A DNA stretch of 34,203 nucleotides from a virus. Numbering within the stretch: the first letter of the stretch is position 1; each line of letters begins with the position of its first letter. The stretch spans positions 1-34,203 of the IMG/VR virus record IMGVR_UViG_3300009158_000124. The stretch is one strand, 5' to 3'. The notes under the pieces are model-generated. The model was not told the DNA's origin. It made no database searches and was given only the letters and a program-made list of their open reading frames with translations. The position numbers and the translations under genes were made by a program. Positions 29,405-34,203 of the stretch are shown here, piece by piece.

Positions 29405-30571
29405 ATGAATAATTCTCCTCAGCCATGGCCTGGTAGTGCTTCATTCACAGTGGGTAGCACGCCATTTGGACTTTATGATACAGATGCAACATTTGCAAGT
29501 GAATCTGTGCGAGTAGCTGATTATTGCGCTAAGAAATTAGGCTATCCTATGATGGAAGTCGAACTTCAAGATACTCAATTTTTTGCTTGTTTTGAGGAGG
29601 CAGTTTCTACATATGCATTAGAGATATATCAATCAAAGATAAAAGATAACTATCTTACATTAGAGGGATCATCTACGGGATCTCTTCTTAATAATACTGT
29701 GGTAGTATCAAATCTGCAAAGCGTTATTACAATAGCAGATTCGTACGGTGCTCCAGCTGGTGTAGGCGGTAATGTGGATTGGCGCACAGGATCTATATCT
29801 TTATCATCAACGCAGCAGATCTATGATTTACAGTTAATAGCAAGTCAAAGTGGATGGATGAAACCCGGCGATAGAATTGTAGTACAGCAGGTATATTATC
29901 AAGGCAATCCAGCTATAAATCAATACTATGATCCATATATTGGAGGATCTATAAACTATCAAGGTGCTACAGAGAATTTTGGATGGGCTTCATATTCTCC
30001 TGGTCTTAATTTTACGCTATTCCCCGTTTATTGGGATATCCAAAGGATTCAAGAGATAGAGATGTCAAATACAGTACGCAGAAGCGCATATACATTTGAG
30101 ATAGTAAATAATAAACTTAAAATATTCCCAATACCGTCTAATGGCACTACTCTATGGATACAGTATTCTCTACTGAGTGATCTCAATAATCCGCAGATAA
30201 ATAGTCCATATTCAGGAAGTACACACCTTGTATCAAATCCATCTCAAGCTCCATACGGTACAATAACATATTCGCAGATCAATAGACCAGGAAAACAATG
30301 GATATATGAATATACTCTAGCGCTTACTTCTGAATTACTAGGCTTAGTGAGAAATAAATATTCACAAGTACCGGTTCCAGGCTCTGAAGTAACTTTAAAC
30401 GGAGATGCTCTTATAAGTAAAGGTCAAAATTCACAAGCTGCTTTAAAAGAAAGATTGAGAGAAGAATTAGAGAGTATGACAAGACAGAGTCAATTAGAAA
30501 GAAAATCAGCAGAGGCTCAATCAGAGAGTGATACATTAACAAAGATACCGTTACTAGTGTATATAGGATAA
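29405..30571 (+). CDS. gp13: Neck protein, T4 gp13-like
   Basis: The 388-residue protein has the layout of T4-family gp13 head-completion proteins: an N-terminal helical region (SVRVADYCAKKLGYPMMEVELQDTQFFACFEEAVSTY), a beta-rich middle with WDIQRIQEIEMSN, and a helical C-terminus (WIYEYTLALTSELLGLVRNKYSQV) with a final charged helix. Such proteins form the collar that joins the filled head to the tail. It is somewhat longer than T4 gp13 (309 residues) through a Gly/Tyr-rich insert around 165-200. The gp14-like gene follows 16 bases later, the usual order. Confidence 0.82.
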   Translation: MNNSPQPWPGSASFTVGSTPFGLYDTDATFASESVRVADYCAKKLGYPMMEVELQDTQFFACFEEAVSTYALEIYQSKIKDNYLTLEGSSTGSLLNNTVVVSNLQSVITIADSYGAPAGVGGNVDWRTGSISLSSTQQIYDLQLIASQSGWMKPGDRIVVQQVYYQGNPAINQYYDPYIGGSINYQGATENFGWASYSPGLNFTLFPVYWDIQRIQEIEMSNTVRRSAYTFEIVNNKLKIFPIPSNGTTLWIQYSLLSDLNNPQINSPYSGSTHLVSNPSQAPYGTITYSQINRPGKQWIYEYTLALTSELLGLVRNKYSQVPVPGSEVTLNGDALISKGQNSQAALKERLREELESMTRQSQLERKSAEAQSESDTLTKIPLLVYIG

Positions 30572-30587
30572 ATTAAAATTATATAAT

Positions 30588-31082
30588 ATGTGCGCACTAT
30601 TTGGATCATCAAGAGATATAACAACATTTAAGTTTATCACAAGAGAGGTAGTAGAAAATATCATCTCTCAAGCTATTGGGTATTATAAAATAATATTAAA
30701 AGATACTCCAGTTAATACATATGGAGAAGCTCTTAGTAAAACTTATATAGGACCAGTACTTATAAATTGCTTAATACAGAGGGGGGACTTTGAATTTACA
30801 CAAACAGAGTTTGGACCAGATAATACAAGGTCAGTGGAATTTAGATTCTTTAAAGATCATCTGATACAGGCAAATGTATTTCCAGAGGTAGGAGATGTAA
30901 TATTATACAATGAAAATTTCTTTGCTGTAGATTCTGTAAATGAAAATCAATTAATATTAGGAAAGGATAACCAATATGCATATCAAGAAGGTTTAGAGAA
31001 CTTTGGATCATCTTATTCAATTATACTGAAGACTCATTACACTTCTCCAGATTCATTAGGCATAAAGCAAGAAAGATTATAG
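30588..31082 (+). CDS. gp14: Neck protein, T4 gp14-like
   Basis: The 164-residue protein starts with an N-terminal segment FITREVVENIISQAIGYYKI and NTYGEALSKTYIGPVLINC, which match the conserved front of T4-type gp14. Then come FTQTEFGPDNTRSVEFRF and PEVGDVILYNENFFAVDSV, a beta-rich core. It is shorter than T4 gp14 (256 residues) and appears to keep only the core. It would join gp13 in the head-to-tail connector. The next gene starts one base after its stop. Confidence 0.75.
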   Translation: MCALFGSSRDITTFKFITREVVENIISQAIGYYKIILKDTPVNTYGEALSKTYIGPVLINCLIQRGDFEFTQTEFGPDNTRSVEFRFFKDHLIQANVFPEVGDVILYNENFFAVDSVNENQLILGKDNQYAYQEGLENFGSSYSIILKTHYTSPDSLGIKQERL

Positions 31083-31083
31083 T

Positions 31084-32340
31084 ATGTCAGGAGGAATTCA
31101 ACAAACAAGGCCGCAATCAAGAAGAGAATTTATGCAGTCTCTTGAGACCCCCTATGTTCAGCCAATCCCAGATCCAGTATTTACAGATCCACAGAAGCTT
31201 GGACAACCAGAGATCAATAGAGCTTTAGAATATTCTTTTAAGGGGGACAAAGATAAGATTTTTTCTGTAGGTATAAAGGATATAGATGATGCAGTAATGT
31301 ATTACTTTACACAAGTTCTAAAGCCTTCAGTAATACAAAATAATACAAAGACAAATGTTCCTGTACTATATGGTACACCTGAGAATTGGAAGAGCGTACA
31401 AGCTGATGGATATTATAGAGATCAGAAGGGGAAGCTATTAGCGCCGCTGATTATGTTTAAACGTAACACAGTAACACAAAATAGAACTTTGGGGAATAAG
31501 ATAGACGGTAATCAGGCTCATAATCTACAATTCTTTCAAAAGAAATATACTGATAGGAATATATACAGTAATTTTGCTGCTTTGACAAATAGACAACCTG
31601 AGACGGAATATTTAGTGTCAATAACCCCAGACTACGTTACTGTGGAATATACATGCATGGTGTGGACTTACTTTGTAGAACAGATGGATAATTTGATAGA
31701 ATCTTTTAATTTTGCATCTAGAAGCTACTGGGGTGACCCTACTCGCTTTCTTTTCTACAGCAATATAGATTCATTCACTGATACAATATCATATGATCTT
31801 GGAGACGATAGGCTAGTAAGAAATAGTTTTAATCTAACTCTGAATGGGTATCTTGTTCCTGATACAGAAATGAGTAAGATAGCTGGAGCAAGTAAAGCAT
31901 ATGGACTTGCAAAATTAATATTTGGACTTGAAACCACGAGTGGAACAGAAACATCAAGTACGGCGGCTAAGAAAGCCGGAAGTCCGGCTAAATCTGCATT
32001 GATACACGATTCCGTGAATAATGTCTATAATATATCCGCAGGATCAGTGAGCCCAGTACTATTAACATATTTAAATACAAACAAACAATTGCAGGGGACT
32101 TATGTAAATAATACTAAAATTACATTTAGTGGCATATGGTTAACAGCTCCATCTGGACTTCCTGCAACAGGCGCAGATAATTTTAATTTCTTTGTTAATG
32201 GCGCTTTTATAGAAAAATCGGCAATAATAAGTTTCATCACAGACGGAGTAAGTATATCAACATTGACAATAGACCCAGCAATTTTAGGATATGGTTTTGA
32301 TTCAACAGACATAATATTAGGAATAGGTAAATTTGCATAA
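31084..32340 (+). CDS. Virion structural protein, probable tail-completion component
   Basis: The 418-residue protein has a conserved middle: NVPVLYGTPENWKSVQADG, LIMFKRNTVTQNRTLGNKI, and VEYTCMVWTYFVEQMDNLIESFNFASRSYWGDP, ending NSFNLTLNGYLVPD at about 260. Similar proteins are found just after the neck genes in large marine phages, in my recollection, and are listed as structural. After a Ser/Thr/Ala-rich linker a separate beta-rich C-terminal domain (about 325-418) follows. The place held by gp15 in T4 suggests a tail terminator role, but I cannot confirm homology. The fibre-like gene starts 3 bases later. Confidence 0.65.
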   Translation: MSGGIQQTRPQSRREFMQSLETPYVQPIPDPVFTDPQKLGQPEINRALEYSFKGDKDKIFSVGIKDIDDAVMYYFTQVLKPSVIQNNTKTNVPVLYGTPENWKSVQADGYYRDQKGKLLAPLIMFKRNTVTQNRTLGNKIDGNQAHNLQFFQKKYTDRNIYSNFAALTNRQPETEYLVSITPDYVTVEYTCMVWTYFVEQMDNLIESFNFASRSYWGDPTRFLFYSNIDSFTDTISYDLGDDRLVRNSFNLTLNGYLVPDTEMSKIAGASKAYGLAKLIFGLETTSGTETSSTAAKKAGSPAKSALIHDSVNNVYNISAGSVSPVLLTYLNTNKQLQGTYVNNTKITFSGIWLTAPSGLPATGADNFNFFVNGAFIEKSAIISFITDGVSISTLTIDPAILGYGFDSTDIILGIGKFA

Positions 32341-32343
32341 AGA

Positions 32344-34203
32344 ATGGCTCAAATAAATAGCAAACAGCTTTTAAAACCAATATCTGGATCTTTCATAGGA
32401 ACTTTTACAGGATCTTTGCAAGGTACTGCTTCTTGGTCAAATAATGCCATATCTGCTTCATATTCATCACAGACGCTATCTTCATCATATTCTCTGACAT
32501 CTTTGAGTTCAAGTTATAGTATGACATCATCATACTCTATAATGTCTCTAACAGCGTCCTATTCATCAACAGCGTCATATGCTATAAGTTCATCTCAAGC
32601 GCAGACTGCATCATATTCAAGCAATGCAATATCAAGTTCATATGCGAGCACTGCTTCATATGCGCTAACTGCAAGCTATTATGGAGGGTCTGTGACAAGC
32701 GCATCATTTGCATCTAGTTCTATAAGCTCTTCATATGCTCAAACAGCTAGCTATGCTCCTAATTATACCCCCACTACAACGTTCAATACCTTTACAGGGT
32801 CTTACAATACTGGATCATTTACAGGTTCCTTTACGGGGAGCTTATTAGGGACGGCTTCATATTCATTGCAAGGTTTAAGTAGTTCATATGCCATAACAGC
32901 GTCCTATGTACAGACAGCTCAAACTGCTTCATATGTTTTAAATGCAATATCTTCATCTTATTCTTCAACTTCAATTAGTGCTTCATATGCTATAACGGCT
33001 TCATATGCTCTTAATGGCGGTACTGGCGGTTCTACAAATACAGGATCTCTACTAACAACGGCTTCTGTAAATTTAAATACAATAACATTCACAAAAGGCG
33101 ATGGTAGTACATTCCCGATTACAGTAAATACAGGTTCCAGTGGTGGCGGAGGGTCTACATTTCCTTATACTGGATCTGCAATTATAACAGGATCACTAAT
33201 AATTACAGGATCTACTACATCAACAGGAGGATTCACAGGATCACTGTTCGGAACAGCTTCATATGCATCTCAGGCTTTAAGTAGTTCATATGCGAGTACT
33301 GCTTCTTATATTACTTTAGCACAAACAGCTAGTTACTATGGAGGTTCAGTAGTGAGCTCTTCTTACGCATTAACTTCAAGCTATTCAAGTACTGCTAGTT
33401 ATGCTCCAGAGTATACCTCAACTACAGCTTTTAATAGCTTCACTGGGTCCTATAATACTGGTTCATTCACAGGATCATTTATAGGAGTACATACTGGGAG
33501 TTTATTAGGCACGGCTTCATATGCAACACAGGCATTAAGCTCTTCATATTCAAATAATAGTACAAGTGCTTCATACGCATCTCAAGCCTTAAGTAGTTCG
33601 TATACAACAACTGCTTCATATGTTACTTTAGCACAAACAGCTAGCTACGTACTCAATGCAGTATCAAGTTCTTATGCTACTACTGCGAGTTATTATGGAG
33701 GATCTGTAATATCAGCCTCATATGCCTCCAATAGTACTTCTGCTTCATATGCCCTAACTGCTTCATATTACGAAGGTACAGTTATATCGGCATCTTACGC
33801 ATCATCTAGTACTAGTGCATCATATTCTTTAAATAGTACTTCTGCTTCTTATGCTTTAAGTAGTTCATACGCAGTAACAGCGTCCTACGTAACTGGATCT
33901 ATATTCACAAACTCAAATTCAGCGGCAAGTGCTTCTTATGCGTTATATGCCGCTACAGCGGGGAATGGAGGCGTAACACAGATATTAGCAGGATCTGGAG
34001 TATCAATATCACCGGCAGGAGGTCAAGGTAATGTTACAGTGACAGCTTTAGGAGGATCTACGTACAATACAATGACTGGTTCATATGGTAGTTTTTATGA
34101 TACTGGTTCATATCCTGTAGTAAATACAACAATTGCATATTCAGCCTCACTAGGACAAACTGATATTACAAATGGAGTATTTACAAGCGGTTCAAATAAA
34201 ACC
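32344..34203 (+). CDS. Repetitive fibre-like protein (TASYA repeats), partial at right edge
   Basis: The frame from ATG 32344 stays open for 620 codons to the window edge. After a short head (MAQINSKQLLKPISGSF) it is built almost wholly from short Ser/Ala/Tyr/Thr repeats such as TASYA, SSSYA and GTASYA, with longer blocks in between. Two long blocks about 648 bases apart match (about 32746-32890 and 33394-33549, both holding FTGSYNTGSFTGSF and GSLLGTASY). YYGGSV appears three times and a related YYEGTV once. From about 33970 the repeats give way to a non-repetitive segment with GVSISPAGGQGNVTV. It is very low in charge. This composition is typical of tail fibre or baseplate-attached proteins of large aquatic phages. 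The C-terminal receptor-binding or chaperone part is not visible. Confidence 0.8.
   Translation, partial: MAQINSKQLLKPISGSFIGTFTGSLQGTASWSNNAISASYSSQTLSSSYSLTSLSSSYSMTSSYSIMSLTASYSSTASYAISSSQAQTASYSSNAISSSYASTASYALTASYYGGSVTSASFASSSISSSYAQTASYAPNYTPTTTFNTFTGSYNTGSFTGSFTGSLLGTASYSLQGLSSSYAITASYVQTAQTASYVLNAISSSYSSTSISASYAITASYALNGGTGGSTNTGSLLTTASVNLNTITFTKGDGSTFPITVNTGSSGGGGSTFPYTGSAIITGSLIITGSTTSTGGFTGSLFGTASYASQALSSSYASTASYITLAQTASYYGGSVVSSSYALTSSYSSTASYAPEYTSTTAFNSFTGSYNTGSFTGSFIGVHTGSLLGTASYATQALSSSYSNNSTSASYASQALSSSYTTTASYVTLAQTASYVLNAVSSSYATTASYYGGSVISASYASNSTSASYALTASYYEGTVISASYASSSTSASYSLNSTSASYALSSSYAVTASYVTGSIFTNSNSAASASYALYAATAGNGGVTQILAGSGVSISPAGGQGNVTVTALGGSTYNTMTGSYGSFYDTGSYPVVNTTIAYSASLGQTDITNGVFTSGSNKT
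32400..33960 (+). repeat. Degenerate short repeats encoding TASYA/SSSYA units
   Basis: Coding repeats recur about every 7-20 codons, with variable spacers and synonymous codon changes between copies (for example TCATATGC and TCTTATGC). The codon differences show old duplication rather than a recent tandem expansion. Confidence 0.85.

Noticed and set aside
32400-33960. CRISPR array
   Set aside because: Repeats are short, degenerate, irregularly spaced and lie in one long open frame encoding a fibre-like protein.
1-34203. tRNA genes
   Set aside because: I saw no cloverleaf with a T-loop GTTC-type sequence in the gaps, which are all under 200 bases; a tRNAscan run would settle it.

Overview
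The window reads as part of a large tailed-phage genome with a T4-type (contractile-tail myovirus) head module. The evidence is a collinear run of recognisable T4-like proteins: large terminase (gp17), portal (gp20), prohead protease (gp21), scaffold (gp22), major capsid protein (gp23) and neck proteins (gp13/gp14-like). Upstream of these lie a gp61-like primase and gp47/gp46-like recombination functions. The sequence is AT-rich, roughly one third GC by eye. Starts lack a Shine-Dalgarno sequence and are instead preceded by A-rich stretches. The one clear signal peptide resembles those of Bacteroidota. A Bacteroidota host, perhaps aquatic, is therefore my best inference, but no host gene proves it.

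Layout. 1-1351 (minus strand) is a tight, overlapping operon of small accessory genes: a 54-residue orphan, a glutaredoxin-like protein, an HD-domain phosphohydrolase and a membrane-anchored protein cut by the left edge. 1352-1519 is a divergent control region with a pure polypyrimidine tract. Everything from 1520 on is plus strand. 1520-9458 holds the primase, a single-chain Mre11-Rad50 (gp47-gp46) fusion, a protein joining three different nucleotidyltransferase-like modules, a metallopeptidase fused to a probable ADP-ribosyltransferase, and a zinc-finger protein. 9483-16740 is an accessory region with a DUF3008-type protein, a Dps-like protein, a cupin-like protein, a GH19 endolysin, a small two-helix membrane protein (holin candidate), a secreted NucA-type endonuclease, and a family of unrelated proteins sharing one N-terminal decapeptide pattern. 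16844-27684 is the head assembly module, closed by a strong terminator. 27804-34203 has a GIY-YIG homing endonuclease, a small beta-rich protein, PhoH, neck and tail-completion proteins, and the start of a highly repetitive fibre-like protein that runs off the right edge.

The most interesting signal is that six non-homologous proteins between 11573 and 16740 begin with the pattern M-I-x-L-x-x-[LI]-L-x-E. The major capsid protein also fits it, and a cupin-like protein fits weakly. This matches the logic of the T4 capsid targeting sequence (a short N-terminal peptide ending in [LI]-x-E, cut by the gp21 protease). I infer a cassette of proteins packaged inside the head and possibly delivered into the host with the DNA. 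Several of these genes supply the stop codon of their upstream neighbour from their own ATGATAA start, so the leader may act as a modular stop-start joint.

A recurring element, GATATTTAT[A/T] or its one-step-longer form GATATATTTATA, lies 12-19 bases before nine start codons, with two further copies at other distances. I read it as the phage late promoter; its core is the reverse complement of the T4 late box. AT-rich patches (the ADP-ribosyltransferase domain, the 11573 and 13535 genes, the homing endonuclease) look like later acquisitions.
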